A stretch of 64,000 nt of DNA. It comes from Tetranychus cinnabarinus. Its lineage: Eukaryota; Arthropoda; Arachnida; Trombidiformes; Tetranychidae. The DNA lies in NCBI GenBank assembly GCA_022266195.1, contig WHVY01000001.1, positions 2,790,001-2,854,000 of the forward strand, read 5' to 3'. Positions 24,646 to 39,300 of the stretch are shown here, piece after piece. Under the pieces are notes generated by a model. The model worked only from the letters and a program-made list of their open reading frames with translations, searched no databases and was not told the DNA's origin. Every line of letters starts with the position of its first letter. Within the stretch, counting starts at the first letter, position 1. A program made the translations under genes and the position numbers.

Positions 24646-27600
24646 AAACATCCTCAGCTAGTTTAGTGTTTATAAATGGCTTCATTTTATTGTTATAAAG
24701 TTTTTTTGCCTTTGGATGGAAACTAATTTTCGTACTTTTCCTAGGATAAAAAGACAATTTTATTTTGGTTTTAACATTAAAATTGAAGGTTAAACTTTTT
24801 AAGAGCTAATTTTGTCTATTATGGGAAGTTTGAGAACCACCAAAGACGCAATGAAAACTAGACAGAATTGTCTACCAGAATGAGAATGCACAAAATTTCA
24901 AGTTTATTCAATGTTCAGTGTCTACCTAAATTGGTAGAGAAAAATTTAGTCCAACAATGAAGATATTTTCCATAATTCAAGTGTTCACAGGTGACGAAAG
25001 TCAATCATCATCAATTACGAAAAGTTTTGCAAAAATTTTCCCTCAAATTGTTGAAGTTTTTTGACCTTATGGTAATAATTTACCTTAATAAAATACTTTC
25101 TTGATTCTAATAATGGTTAAAACGATAACAATAATGATTATAAAAAGAGACAGTGTTCAAGTTAATGTTGAGCCATTTTCACGCGAATCCAAAGCAATGG
25201 AGGAACAGCAAAATTAACGTTGAACAAGTGAAGGAGCAACGAAAAGGCTTCAATGTGTTAAAAAAGCTTAAATTGCACTTTGGGAAAAAGCAACGTTAAA
25301 TTGATGGACGTTACATGATTATGAGTAAAGCTTGATCCTCATCAACATCACAACTCTTTTGACCATCATCATCAGTATTATCATTATCATTATAATGAGC
25401 GAAGCAAAAAAAGTTGAAAAAAGGTGAGGCATTTTGCTTCGCTTTTCATCGACAATTGTAAACAATCGTTTAATAAACATTAGCAAACTGCTTAACTCCT
25501 TCATAATACTTCAACTGTGTCTGATTAATTGACTTAACATTTAAACTGAACAGACCCTTGAATGTTAATTAATCCCATGACTTTACCTTGATGGATGTCA
25601 ATCGTTCAAAACTAACGATCATTTCAGTCAACATTTGCTCGCTCATCAAAGTTGTTTCATTGATTGTTGATTAAAACTCTGTACATTAGTTATTCTGACT
25701 CTTCTATGTAATTGATTAGTTCGTGAAACTTCATGCAACTTAAAACTACATAAAACATTCTCAATGTTTGTTTTCAAGTTTCATGAAACTATTCAAACTC
25801 AACCAAAACCATTGAAACAAACTCAAAACCATAATCTGATTGAAATTGTTTTTACGCAAAATTTCATCTTCTAATGAAACTTGGAATATTATTCTCAAAC
25901 GAATTATTCGAGACTTTATTGACGATATTTTGTCGATTAACTTGAAATTGCGACTTAATTGTTAGATTTAACCTTCAAATCGGAGTTGATTTTTTAGAGT
26001 CTGAATGTTTGGCTAATCAATTAAAAATTATGTTAAATTGTGGTTCAAATTTGTGGGAAATTTTCTGGGTTTTTGGTTCTTTAGCATTGCTTTTGAACTT
26101 AATGTTAACTCTTTGATTAACCTGTTGATTTCAATGAAGAGTTTCTTCTGTTCATTTGATTATCTCATTCCATTGTGTTATAATAATGCTATTTAAACGT
26201 TCACCTTTATCGTTCACTTTTGTTCAGTTTTCATCTCTATTCTGCTTCTTTCTTGACTTTTTACCATATTTTGCGATTGTTAATCTGCTAATGTTATTAA
26301 ATCGATTGACATCCATTTAATCTACCAAACAGTGAATCTGATTGATTGTTATCAACATCATTATTAACAAAAAAAACTCACAACGTTATTCAATAATGAC
26401 GATTAACTCTTAGTCTACATAATACATTGTAACCATCATCACCATCATCTCAACAATAACAATCTTGCATTATTCGCCATCCATTCATCTCTCAATCATT
26501 TTCTGATGTTTGCTGTTCAATTGTTGAAACCTTTTTACAAGTTCATTATGATTAACCCTTACACAGAAACACGATTCAAGTAAATTTTACTTGCAAAAAA
26601 TCGTGCTTTTTGAGACAGTTTCAATTTGATTAAGTTAACCAATTTTGTAACCTCGATATCTAATCCAAGTTTGTCACAATTCAACATAAAACAACCCAAA
26701 TCGCCAAACAACCCATTCACTAACTTCCCCAAATTAAAATCCAATCTCTATTGTTCGAGCACTTCGAACAATTACTTCCATGCATCTCAAGTCGATTCAT
26801 AATAAACATGAAAATGTTCATGGAAGTCTTCAAATCCCTGTTTTAAGGTTGTGATAAAATTAACCTCAATTTGCTTAAACGATTCTCTGGTCAGATTAAT
26901 GATTGACATTGGATTGATATTGATCAACATTGAAAAGGTGATCATTAAATTGACTGGCAATCATCCAATTGATTGATTGTCCATTTGAAGCGATAAAAAT
27001 TATGGTTAATCAATTTCAAGTTTGCTCAATTCAACTGAACATTTCCTCATTCATGGTGATATAGTTATTTACATTTATCTAGTTGATCCATTGAAAAAAA
27101 GAGATGTAATTATGATTATAATGTTGATGAGAACCATCATCATCATCAACTTGAAACTCATCAAATCAAATTGATAATTGCAATGTAATTTTACCCACGA
27201 ACTTCAATTTAAATATTCATTAAAAATTTACATTCAAAAGAAGAGAAAATTAAATCCATTTCCATAGATAATCATGAAGAGCATAAATTATAATTCATGA
27301 TTAAATTCATCCAAAAAAAATGTAATCAAAAAAACCAACACAATTAACATAACATTTTCCATACGAAAACAAAGCAAAAAGTATTGTGAAAACATTTCAC
27401 TCGATTAATAATGTTATCAAAGGAGAAAAATTTGAAATCCAGAAAAAAAATGTTCAATAAATCAAAGAGTGAAATGAAAACCCAGAAAAAAAAGTCAAGC
27501 CATAAATCAAATGGTCAACACGAAATGGTCATTAACACAGTCACTGGTCCAACAGATTAATTGCTCTGAATTTAAAGAGAATCCATTGATCAGGTCATTC

Positions 27601-30600
27601 GCTTTCAATATCAATAACCAAGTATTGTTATGGTCAAGACCAGGGTCAAGGAAGAAGGGAAAAAAGCATTTGTGAGAAATGACAATAAGGAAAAAAAAGA
27701 TGTCTGAGAATCTCTTATGAACTTAGAGAAGACATTTTATGAGACTTTTTTTTCCTCACTTTTTCCATTTACGCATATTTAGTGTGAGAAGTGACCCTAA
27801 GTTGACTTTCCGTCTTTGACTAAACCAATGGCCTTTTATCGCGTTAATCATTGTCACTGAGTTAACATCATTAATGGTTAACCTTACCTTGTGACCAGAA
27901 AAGGGCAAAAAATGAAGTGAACATTATCATTGTTTGAGAAATGTTTTCAAACCATTCCAACTCCATTAAAGGTTTAACAAGGATTTAATGGTGATTATCA
28001 TGATTCTTAATATAGTCATCAGTAGATGAAATTATTTCTCATAACATTGATATTGGATATGATTCTCATTATTACCTTTCAACTTTTCCACCTTCCCAAT
28101 GTTGGAATCGCTCATTCTGACCATTTTGATTATCTTTTTGCTCTTCCTTTTCCCTCACAAGGAATTCATTGTACAAAGAGAAATGCCTTTTTTTATTTGA
28201 TTTGCATCAAAAAATGCCCTTTTCAGCTTCCGTAATTAATTTAATCATCACATTACATCTTTATCAAATAGACAGTCAATTTATTGTTAACGATGGAAAA
28301 GGTAAAAAGTTGAAAATGAGTTTCCTTGTTCAACGGCAAAGGTGACTTTTTATTTATCCTTTTTTATGCCAAATTGACAGTTATCGTTGTAATGAAATGA
28401 TATTGAAATTTAAAATTGAATCAAATACAATCATTTTTAGCGTTTAATTAAAATTTGAGTTTGACTTGTTTGAGATTTTTGTACAAAGAAAGGGTTAAAG
28501 CAATAAACTGGTTGATATTTATTACCAATTTAATTGTTCAATCCTTCAATCTTTTTCTTCTTCTTTTTCTTCTTTTTCTGTTTTTTTTCTGACTTCTTCT
28601 TGTGGCTAGCAGATTCTGTTCAGAGGCTCATGTTTTGATGGTGGTGGTGCTGGTAATGATGGTGATTAGGAATGAAAGAAAATTGATTTTCTGTGAATTT
28701 CTTTCTCAATTTCAATGAAAAATTGTTGAAAAATGTTTACCTTCAAGAAAAAGGTAAAAGTAAAGGTTCCTTGATCAGACCAATGACCTACGGCCAGCTT
28801 TTGTACCAACATAATGAAAGCCATTCTTACTCTTTTCTCTTTCACTTTATCATCATAATTTTTAAGTCTTTTCATCATCAACATCATGTTTACCATTATT
28901 ACTTGAATTCATCAATTGACATGCAAATCTGTTTTTTAGGCCTCTTTGCGTTTTCACCTTATTCTTATCATTCTCACTATCACCATTTTTCGTATTCATT
29001 TTGGTTCCTTTTCACTTTTTTCTCTCTCTCTCTTCTTCCATTCACATTAAACTCCAAAAATGAACATCACAGGTTGACCTTTAAGGTGTCTTTTCAAGTG
29101 CATTAATGAACCACTTGCAGGTTGCCTTTGCTTGGTTGCGTGCTCAATCAAATGGTCAACATGTTTTTATTGACAATGTTTGCCTTGTATGCTTGATGAT
29201 GGTCAAAGCTGAGGTTGTTGATGATGGCGATGATTAAAAAAGATGAAAGATGAAGATGAACAATTTCCTGTTTATTTTTTGCACTTTCATTGTCTATTCA
29301 CCTTTTGCTTATCAGTTTTCAGCAACTTTTCATTTCACCATCAGATAGTCGAGTGAATACAATTGACATTACAGTTTTTCATTTCCTTTTTTTGTCATTC
29401 TTACCGTTGAACGCCATGAAAGCCATGATGAAATGAGCATCCTTTCCATGAATATTTATCAGTGTGAAAAATGTTGACAAAATTAGCTTTATCAATATAT
29501 TTCATTCTTGCTGAAGAAACATTCATTTCTCCTTTACTCTCTTATCACAATTGTCATCTTACAGGTGAAATGACTTTCGCAAAACTCAAGTTTCATCTCT
29601 TGTTTTAATCTTGAAAACTGTCGCCATTCATCTTTGCTCAGAATCGTGTTCAGAATAAAGGATTAATCCGGAATTAGGTTGACACCAACACACAGTTTTG
29701 TCTTTCAATTAATTAACTCTTTTTTTGTTCCCTTGTCACCATTTCCGCTTAAGACTTTCAGATAATTATGGTTTCAAGAGTTGCTATAAAAGTTTTACCT
29801 GTTACTGGATTGCCGCCCAATCGACTTGAATTGGTGTTTCAATGAAAAATGTTAACATTTTGTCACATTAATTCACAACTCATTTGAAAAGAGATTATCT
29901 GATCATCATGATCACTGATAAGTTGACAATTAGACACAAGAAATGTTTCCTTTTACCTTTCAAGTAAAATTCAAGTGCAACAACAGAGTAGCTCAATCAG
30001 AAAGCTCATGAAAATTGTTCTCAACAAAAAATCTTTCTTCTTCTTCTTCTTTGACAGTAACCTTTCATCCTATTTTTTATACTCTTGCACATCATTCTCA
30101 TCACTCTTATCTTTCTAGCCATTTTATGGTATTAATACTTTGACGTAGTCAACAAGATGAGCACTGGTAAAGTTACCTGTACAAGGTAATAAACGAGCTT
30201 AATCTTATAACTCAGGGCATTGATACTCAACTCCTTTTCCCATCTCATAAGCTGATTGTGATTTTTGAGGAAAGCAAAAAAGAAAGCAAATTTTTCACTT
30301 TCTCTTCTCTATTACAGTTGATAATTTATTAGCTGAAAATAATCAGGATTAATAACAATAATACATCAAAGTGAGAAGAAGCAAGAAACAAGATTCTCAT
30401 CAAATTAATTGAAAGATTATCTCAACTCGCGAACTGATGGTCTTGTTGTTTTCAGGTCATCAGTTTAATCAATTCAAGTGTTTTACGTCAAGATCAAGGT
30501 TAAGCCTAAAAATGGTGATTCCATGAATCAGAAGCAATTGATGATGAAAAAAGTTAATTAGGCAATAAATATCTTTATTGTGAACAGTTGAACTCATTTT

Positions 30601-33600
30601 TCATTTCAAGGTGCGGTCTCGGCTATTCAATTACACGATGAGATGAAAAATTAATTCAATTAAATCTATTTTACCAATTAGCTTGAAAAAGATGAATGCA
30701 AAAATGATTGATATTACATGGGAATCTAGCTTTTGATTGGGAGTGTAATTCAAGTTTTCATGTTTATTGGAATCTTAACAAGAAGAGTTTTGTTGTCAAA
30801 AACCTCTGAATATTGAAAATGATGACGCATTAGCCTGCTGTTTGTCAGGTAATGTCTAACGTTGACTCTGTTGGTCTGTGAAAAAGAAAATGTTTTGTTC
30901 GTTTCAATTCCAAATGGAAATGTTTATTAGAATCAAATCAACTTTAATTGTACAATGTATCACTATTGTGATACAGTCTATCAGTTTATTGTTCAAATAA
31001 TAATCCATTGTGGTGTTTCACACACGCAAAGATTTCGTTTTTCTTTCCACATTCATTTACCATGCTATTTACATCTTTGACTGACACATTCACAATGGAT
31101 TATTAAAATTTGCACATTCCAATTGTTTACTTTGAATCTGCAGGTAAAGTCAAGATTCACGAAATGAAACCTCATCAGGATTACAGTCAAACTAATAGTT
31201 TCAAACTGACATTTCACTGTTCATTAGTTAACAGATGAACTTGCATTGCAACTTATGTGCAAAATAACATTTAAACAGATGAATTCATGAATAGAAATCT
31301 GAAAACATCCAAATTAACGAAACAAGGTTCAAAATTCAAGAGGCAAAACCTGAAAATTCAGTGCTTACACTCGGTTCCAAGCCATTGAATATCAGTATCA
31401 ATTTATGTCATAATTAAGAACCTTACATGAAAAGGTAAAGCAAAATCATTGACATTCAACGAATCTCTTGAAGTTTGTCAAACGATCTCACAAACGTCTC
31501 AATTTAAAGGTTTCCAAAAATCAACTTTAGCACTTAGATGTTATTGAATGTTTTAGTCTCGTTTAGTTGACTGACAAAGTTGTGAGGAAGGTAAAATTGA
31601 AATAATACTTTTGATGTTACCTGGCTTTAGCTGTGAGGATGAGGAGTAAATTGTTATATTTTTGTTCATCTGAAGATTTATCATTTTTTGTTAACAAAAA
31701 TACTTGTTCGGTTGAATCGTTGAATGGGAAAACTTGAAACCAATTTAAAGCCTAAAGGTAGCCCTAGAAACCCGGTTCAGTCCAGTTTTACTTGATTTTA
31801 CCTCACATCTTCCAATGTAATATGATAAAGAAAATTGATGATCTATGGACATTTTATGACTATTACAAGGTATTCCTATCAACATGAGACTCTGGAAGGT
31901 GAATCTTCATCAATCTTGACCTCATCTTGATCACATGCTAACAACCCAAAATGATGATAACTTGTAATGAAGATGAAAAATGACTGAAAACCTCCACAAA
32001 GTAACCTTAATCTTTTTGTGTAACAACAACTTGTTTTTTTACCCAAAAAATGTAACCAAAAAGTGAAAGTGTCAATGAAATTATACCCAATAAACTGAAC
32101 AATAAATTAATGGAAATGGCAAAGTTGCCTTCAAGGGTTCAACCATGATTGTAACCACTTTTTTGTCATCTCTATTAATTTGATGGAAATTGAAGTGAAA
32201 AGAAGGGAAAAGATGACAACAAACGAAATTGGGAAAAGATGCAATTCCTAAGAAATATTGAATATTCAGTTTAAAGTATAATCATGATTATCCAATCATT
32301 TTTATCATTCTTATCAAAAAGGTTATTCACTTTGATACTTGACCAACAATAACTTCTGAATCTGTTTTTCTCGCAGATAAACTGATGATGATGAAATGAT
32401 ATTTAATATTTTTATTTTGTTTTTTTTATTGAAAATTGAAAACTTGAATTTAATCTAATAACTCATGAAATTGTGTTTAAAGATTATCCTTGAATCACGA
32501 AGTTAGCTTTTACTGTTTCAACTGACGATAATGAAAGCTTAATAACAATTTAATATCAAATTTTGATATTCACTTTCATTTAAATATTCAAATGAAAACT
32601 TTGACATCAACAATTCATGAAACTTTAACCATTTAATACGATTGTTGATCATTTACTGAAGAATGAGATTAAATTAGATTGTGATTACCTTTTCACCTTA
32701 TCCAAGGACAATTAATAGTCTTAATTGTTCATGATTAATGAAAGATCGAGTAAAAAAGGATTGAAACAATCGCCAAACCCTTTGAATGTTTGGCAAACAA
32801 TTAATATTGACCATGGATTTAATTAGACAACTGTTTCCGTCTTTGTTTATTAAATTATGATTTTCGCATTAATTACGAGGTTAAAAGGTTCGTGAAAGGC
32901 AACAATCAATTGACTTTAATCTGAAAACAATTTAACTCATTGATTGTCTTTGCGAAAACCTTGAAATTGTTTGACACAAAAATTGAGTAAAGATTGAAAT
33001 GATAATTGCACTTATCTGATCAGAGATTCATGATGATCAGTCAAATGATGAGCCAATGTTTGATGGACAACAAAAGTTGGTTACAAGGTTAAACGGCCGC
33101 ACCTTTAATCGACTCGTTAATTTGAATAAATTAAGGTCAATTGAAAGATTCCAATATTGTTGTCTTTGTGCTTTGGTCACACTAAGTTGACTTACCCTTA
33201 ACTGTCCATTTTTCATTTTACAATTAACTTCTAATTGGAACCAGTGAACACAATCAAATGTTGCTTCTTCTTGTTCGCCGGTTTTCTGGTTATTCCCTTT
33301 GGTTTGCTCTGTAAACACTCAAAATGAACGCATTGTTGGCCCTTTTCTTAGTCCTTAAGGGTGTTTTTGTTTCCCTTCACTCAAGATCATTCAACCTTGC
33401 TTGTTTCATCGTAAAAATAATAATGATAATAATATCATTAAAAATGCTCAACAAAAATAAGAAAATGAGTTTTAATTTTTTTACCCTTTTTTTACCTTCT
33501 TATTTAGTTTACTTTTACTTTTCATCATTATTATTATTACCATTATTAGGTGCGATTATCATTATAATGGCTGATGAAACTAGCTTCATGTAATATCATC

Positions 33601-36146
33601 AAAATCAATGAGCTTTTTGCTTTGGCCTTTGCGCTTCTTTCAAGGTAATATTTTGTTGCTTTTGACAAAACTTGTTAAAGATGTTAAACCCTTAAGCATT
33701 GTGCCCATTATAATATTATCATAATTTATTGGTAAAATTGTTGCTCCAAGATGATCATTTTAATCAATCAAAACTCATTTAATTCTGTATCAAACTGAAA
33801 ACCACAAAATTCAAAATCGCAAGGTTAATCTTAAAATTAAACTCACAAGTAAGTCAATAGATCAAAGGCTAGAGATTTCATTGTTGTAATGATTACTGAA
33901 TGTTGACTCAAAATCAGCTCATGAATATTTCAGTTTCATGTATTTCGATTGAAAGGTTGATTTGATCTTGAAAAATCAGATTCTACTTTATTCAACTTTT
34001 ACCTGAAAATTTGTTCACAAACTTTTATTTTGCATCTTACTTTACCTACGAATCTGAGTAATCTGAGTTTATCAATTAAATTATTCATTGAAGTGATAAT
34101 CACCAACCAAGTGAGGAATAATATTTCAATTAATATTATAACTGTCAAAATAATTATTATTTACTGGTTCGGATAGACTGAAATGCTGTGAAATGAAAAA
34201 TGAAAGCTCAGCATTTGGAGATGAAAATTGCAAATGAATGATAATTTTACATTTATCAATTGTAATTGCAATCGAAACGATTGAAAGAATTGCTTTTTTA
34301 TTGTAAAATTATTCAAATTGAATAAGATTGTACATCAATTGGGATTGAATACAAAACTAGCCAATTTAAACGTTTGATAGTTGAAAGTGAAACAAAGTTA
34401 TTAATTTAATTTGTATGATAATCAAATACTCACACTTGTTTTCAAACAAATTAATCTTTCCGATGAAATTATATTTTACCAAATTGAAGCAAATTGGTTT
34501 GAGTGCATTAAAAAGGCATAATTCAAGTTTACTTGAAAGTGAAAGTTGATCATTGACTAATCATAATTTGCAAATTGGATTGAAAGCAACATTAAAATGC
34601 TTACAAAGTTGAACCTTTTCAACCTTGAATTAACATGGAAAGGTAAAGTTTATCATTAAAGGTTAAATAATGCAACAATATTTCATAAGTAAGGTTAAAA
34701 ACTAAATGAAAATGATGATAATTTACAGATCAATAAACTGAATCAGTGAATCCATCGTTTAGCTTCAATAATTATCATGAAGCGACAAATTAATTTAACC
34801 AATATCATTTTCATGACAATATTCAATAACAATCTATTCAGATTCACTCTCGATTTAAAAGGGAAAAAATCATTTCCATTTCAAGATCATAAGCGATGTA
34901 AAAAAAGATGAACTCATCTCAGTAAATAATGAAAACGCAATAATCATATAAATGAACCGAAAATGAATTTTAAATGTTCCTACAAAACTAGGAGCATGAA
35001 GTTCAGTGAGTTGATTTCAAAAAATGAACTTGAAAACTGAATAAATTGGTTCAAGTTAGAAACGAACTTCAAAAGTTTTCGTTCGAAGCCAATTGAAAGA
35101 TTTGAAATTTTAAGATATTTTCAGACAAAAAAGTTTCTTCTGTTGAAATTCATTCTGATTAAAGGCGATTTCGACTTGAATCTATTTCGTTTGAATATAC
35201 TTTGAATTTGATTCCCTTGCATCAATCAAGGTTGGATCAAACCTTTTGTTGAAGTTTTGCCAAAAAAATGAAAAAATTTGAAGTTGTTTTAAATCACAGA
35301 GAAGTTTGAATGAAAAAAAAGTATATTGAATGGGAATGAACAGATTTTAAAGAGATTTAATAACAGTTTTCAATGTTAATAACAATGATAACACTGTTAA
35401 TAATAGGAATGGTAATAATGAGAAATGAGATTCGCACCTTGCAACAATTGAAAGTTATCATTTTGAATAACAACCATGAATAATAGTGAATCAACAGTAA
35501 GAAAAAAAGGTGAAATAAAATGGGAAAAGGAGTTCAAAATTTGGACACTTTTGTCTTTCCCTGAATTCCTCTTGAATCTCAAAGTTCTCTACTCAGTTCA
35601 CTATTATTAAAATTTCAACTTTTTCTTCTCTTCTTTTTTATTCTTATTATTACCAGTTTCGTCGTTATCAAGTGTTCAACTTATCAACTTTGGCTTTGAC
35701 CAATAATAATGATGATTATTGCGTGATCCAATCTTTTTAAAGCATTTTCTTTGAAATAAAAGGTAAAGAGTAACTTGGTGATTCTGATAACAATACATGA
35801 ACATAATATTTCCAACCATTTCATATCATTATAGTTATCATTACATTTTACCTCTATTATTAGAGGAACCAGTAAAGAAATGAAAAGAAGGTTAACTTGA
35901 AGACCACCAAAAAGTCAAGTAGCTTTTCAGTTTCAATTCTGTGTAAATAATTCACCATCAATGGGAAGAACTTTTTATCAAAGAAAATGAATATTTTTGT
36001 TGCTCATTTGATTCCAAGTCACTCATACCAAGGGTTAGGAAAAAGATGATACCGATTTCAAATTGAAATAACATGTCAGATTTTGATTTTTTGAATTCAA
36101 TTTTTTTCATACAGAGATAATTCAGTCTAATATCTTTCATTTGGTA

Positions 36147-36369
36147 CTATAATCGCAGTTTTAGGACGCACAGATAGCACGCAGATCGATTTTTAAAAAG
36201 AGTTGGTCGAAAACATTTTTTGAAACCTATGGGAAAATTAACATGTAAAAATCAAGTTTTTCCGATTTCCCATAGACGCGCCATGTTAAACCTTAAAAAA
36301 CTTTTTTCATGGACCTGTTTTGAAAATCGGGCTGAGCGTTATCTGTAGGTCCGAAAATTACGATGGTAG
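36147..36369. mobile_element. foldback MITE, Tc1/mariner-like, TA target duplication
   Basis: A 223-base non-coding element whose ends are inverted copies: left end CTATAATCGCAGTTTTAGGA, right end (read inward on the other strand) CTACCATCGTAATTTTCGGA. The similarity continues for about 47 bases (ACAGATA, then CGATTTT) and more loosely almost to the centre, so the whole element can fold on itself. It is flanked on both sides by TA (36145-36146 and 36370-36371), the target-site duplication of Tc1/mariner transposons. The centre holds CTATGGGAAA and TTTCCCATAG plus TTAACATG and CATGTTAA as further inverted pairs. It has no coding capacity and so would depend on a transposase elsewhere. I saw no second copy in this window. 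Confidence 0.85.
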
Positions 36370-36371
36370 TA

Positions 36372-39300
36372 AAAAATCAAAGACAAAGGACTGAATTTTC
36401 ATCTTATAAGAAAAATCTAATTAAAAAAATCCAAAATCAATATATTATTCGAATTTGAAAACGGTATCATTATTTCCTACCCCTTGGTACCTTGGTCATC
36501 AGCCTTTAAAGTCTGTTAACTATGAAATTGTTTTTCGCGATTCTCAGAACACTTTCAACATTCTTTTGGCTCAAATTTTGTTCCTTCATGTCTCACCATT
36601 TTCACGATAAACTTGCTCAGATTTTTCCATGTAATTTCAAGCCAAACTGGTTAGTCTAGTATTTGGATTAGATTCATTGTTGAACATTGAACATCTTTGA
36701 AAATTGTTCATAACAATATTTTCTTGTTTCTGCTTTCATATTAAACTTTGTTTGATTTATTGATTCAATTAAATTTCAAACCTGATTTTGCAAGTCTTTT
36801 CATCATTTCATCGTTGATTGAAAAGTTGAACATTCTGTTGATACTGAAAATCTCTAAATTTACATCAATATTAATGTTGCAAGTTTTGTGGTGAAAAAAA
36901 ACCAGGAAATGGTTGAAGCAATGGATGAGTTCATTGATGTAATAGGCAAGAGTTAATAAGGAATCAGTTTGGAGTCAAAGGCTACTTTAATTAACAATAT
37001 GTCGGGTTTCATCAGTTCTCCCTGTTCTTCATGAAATACCCTTTTCCATCACTCATTTCAACATTAATATGGTTTTAAATCATCAATTGTTTTGTATCCA
37101 TTCAGGTGAATCAAGATTGTTTCATGATCAGTTGAAGAAAAAAGTTTCAACTTTTCAGATAATTGATGAAATTGTTGATGAATGAAATAGGAAATTGTGA
37201 AGAAAGATTTTTCTTTTTCGATGAAAACGAAAGTGAAAGTTGCAAAGGTTCATCTCAAGATTTACGTTAATCATGTTAATTGTCTTTAAATTGTTCCATT
37301 TTTAGTGCATCAAGTGTTATGTAAAATGTTATATCAGGCAACTTCCGACTACCTTGAAAGTTAATCATTTATTGATTGAGGTTGAGCATTGAGCACCTAC
37401 AAGGTAACCTTCATCAATGTGATGTTAAATTGTTTTTCAAATGTTTTATTTTAAGCCCATTATATCATCAGTATTGATAGAATCCTTGAAATGATAATCT
37501 TCATGGATGTTGATGAGCATCATTTTTATCCTCCTCCAAACTAACCTTGTAAACATGAAAGTAAGTCAGATCAACCTACTTGTGACCCAATTTAACCGAT
37601 TAAATTGATAAGTAAAATTGAAGCAACGCAAATGTCAAAACAACTTTCAATTTCAAGCTCAGCATTTTATTATTTTATAATTATCATCATTTATCAATTT
37701 TAATATCAATCCTTAATTTTTCTCCTTTTCTTCTTTTGTCATTTCAGAATCACTTTTTGATATTTTCCATTCGCTAACTTGATGAAATTAAACCTCAAAA
37801 GTAAGTAACTTTTAATCTCAGATTATTTCGAAGTAACTTATTTGGTTCACGATTCAATTATCACTTAAAATCAAAGTAAAATGGCTTATTTTCATGATAA
37901 ATCAACATGGAATTAGTATTTTGTCAAGATTGCTTGCATTAAAAACTAATAAAAATCATCGACTGTTGACTTCGACTTCACATTGTTTTTAATTTATGAA
38001 AAAAATCATCGATTTTCGTTGAAATACTTCCATCCTTTATGAAGTTTTGCAAGTGAAGCAAATTTCAAACGTTATCCAATGCAATATCTAATACTTGCAA
38101 AAGTTGGTCTGAAATAGGAAAGGATGAAAATATTTGGTTAGGAGTCATAATTAAATCAGATTAATTGTTAGTCCATAAATTGTCTGCCTGAATTACCCAA
38201 TTGTCAGAGTAACCTTAACAATCTTTTTCCCAACTAAACTCTTGTTTGAAGAAAGGTTTCACCATGAAACTGATGATTACACCAATTAAACCCTTATTTT
38301 CACTAACCTTGTCACTAATTGTTAAACAATTTATGAAACAATTTAACGGACAAAAAACAAGCAGAAAAAAAGAGCAAACCATTTCCGTCAACAATACTGT
38401 GAATGGAAACAAAAGGCACCAACAAGAAGAAGAAGAAGCAAAGACTTTGCCGTTGGTTTTTCAAAGCGCTCATAACATTAGCTTCTTCCCTGTTAACCTC
38501 TTCTCCATTGACCGTATCCAGGTATAATAACAGTCTGTTTCATTGTTATAATCATCTTCATGATTATCAACCATAATTATCATCTTCATTACAATCATCA
38601 TTGTGTGATCATCAACATGGGAAAACTTGCAAAGTTTCAGATTAACTTTGATAATGGAGCAGTTTAAAGACACAAAGAGTGCCTTCCGAACCCATTTTCA
38701 GCTATAAAATCACACGCGTCTAGAATAATATTAAAACATCAATAGCAGAAGCAACTGTTATCAGCTGAAAGCGGGACCAAAAAAGAGACAAAAAGTCACT
38801 TTTTATGTCACTTTTTAGCAAAAAAAGCAGCTCATGATAATGATCGAGTAAAGAGCAAAAAAAGTGTTTGAAATGAAGATTCCGCTTCCCAGCCTAGGAA
38901 CCAAATAAAGCTGCAAAAGGTGCAATTGTTTGCCAATCATTTTGATGATTAAAACAATAACTGCTAATAATTGTTGAAAAGTGTCACCAAATCAAGTGAT
39001 TTCCGATGAGAAATCATTTTGCGATCTCTCATGTAACACTGCTAATCTTATAACCTTGTTGTGTTGTTGATGTTCAATCTGTTAATGATCATTTCAAATG
39101 ATTATCTGTTAATCATGAAGATATAAAAATGTTTTTTTAGCCCTTCTTCATCTACTTTTTATCCATTGCACTTGATGACAGTTTATATCATGCAACTGAC
39201 ACGGGAATGAGTTGCCCTGGGTTGTCACTTTGATAAACAGTTATACAGTTTCATTGTGCGTTTAGGGTCAGGTTTACGGGATTCACACTCAAGACAACGG

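Larger units (their letters stand above)
13186..36146. other. 23 kb without recognisable genes
   Basis: I see no exon, RNA gene or intact mobile element that I can support. The DNA is AT-rich with frequent stops in all frames. It has ATG/ATC trinucleotide runs (for example near 16130, 21610, 21730, 24250, 27140), scattered copies of an AAAAGGTAA word, and a few small perfect palindromes. Stretches near 16960-17180 and 20600-21400 are less repetitive than their surroundings and may be old transposon remains. It could be intergenic or a long intron of the gene that may start at 13127. Confidence 0.5.

Noticed and set aside
28026..28235. A + strand frame beginning with a signal-peptide-like hydrophobic stretch.
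   Set aside because: AT-rich DNA gives Leu/Ile/Phe runs easily; the rest is not protein-like and there is no splice or family support.
38264..38521. An 86-codon + strand frame with ATG in a fair context and a donor-like GTATAA at its end.
   Set aside because: No homology recognised, the composition includes simple Lys/Gln/Glu runs, and no downstream exon was found. Chance is as likely as an exon.
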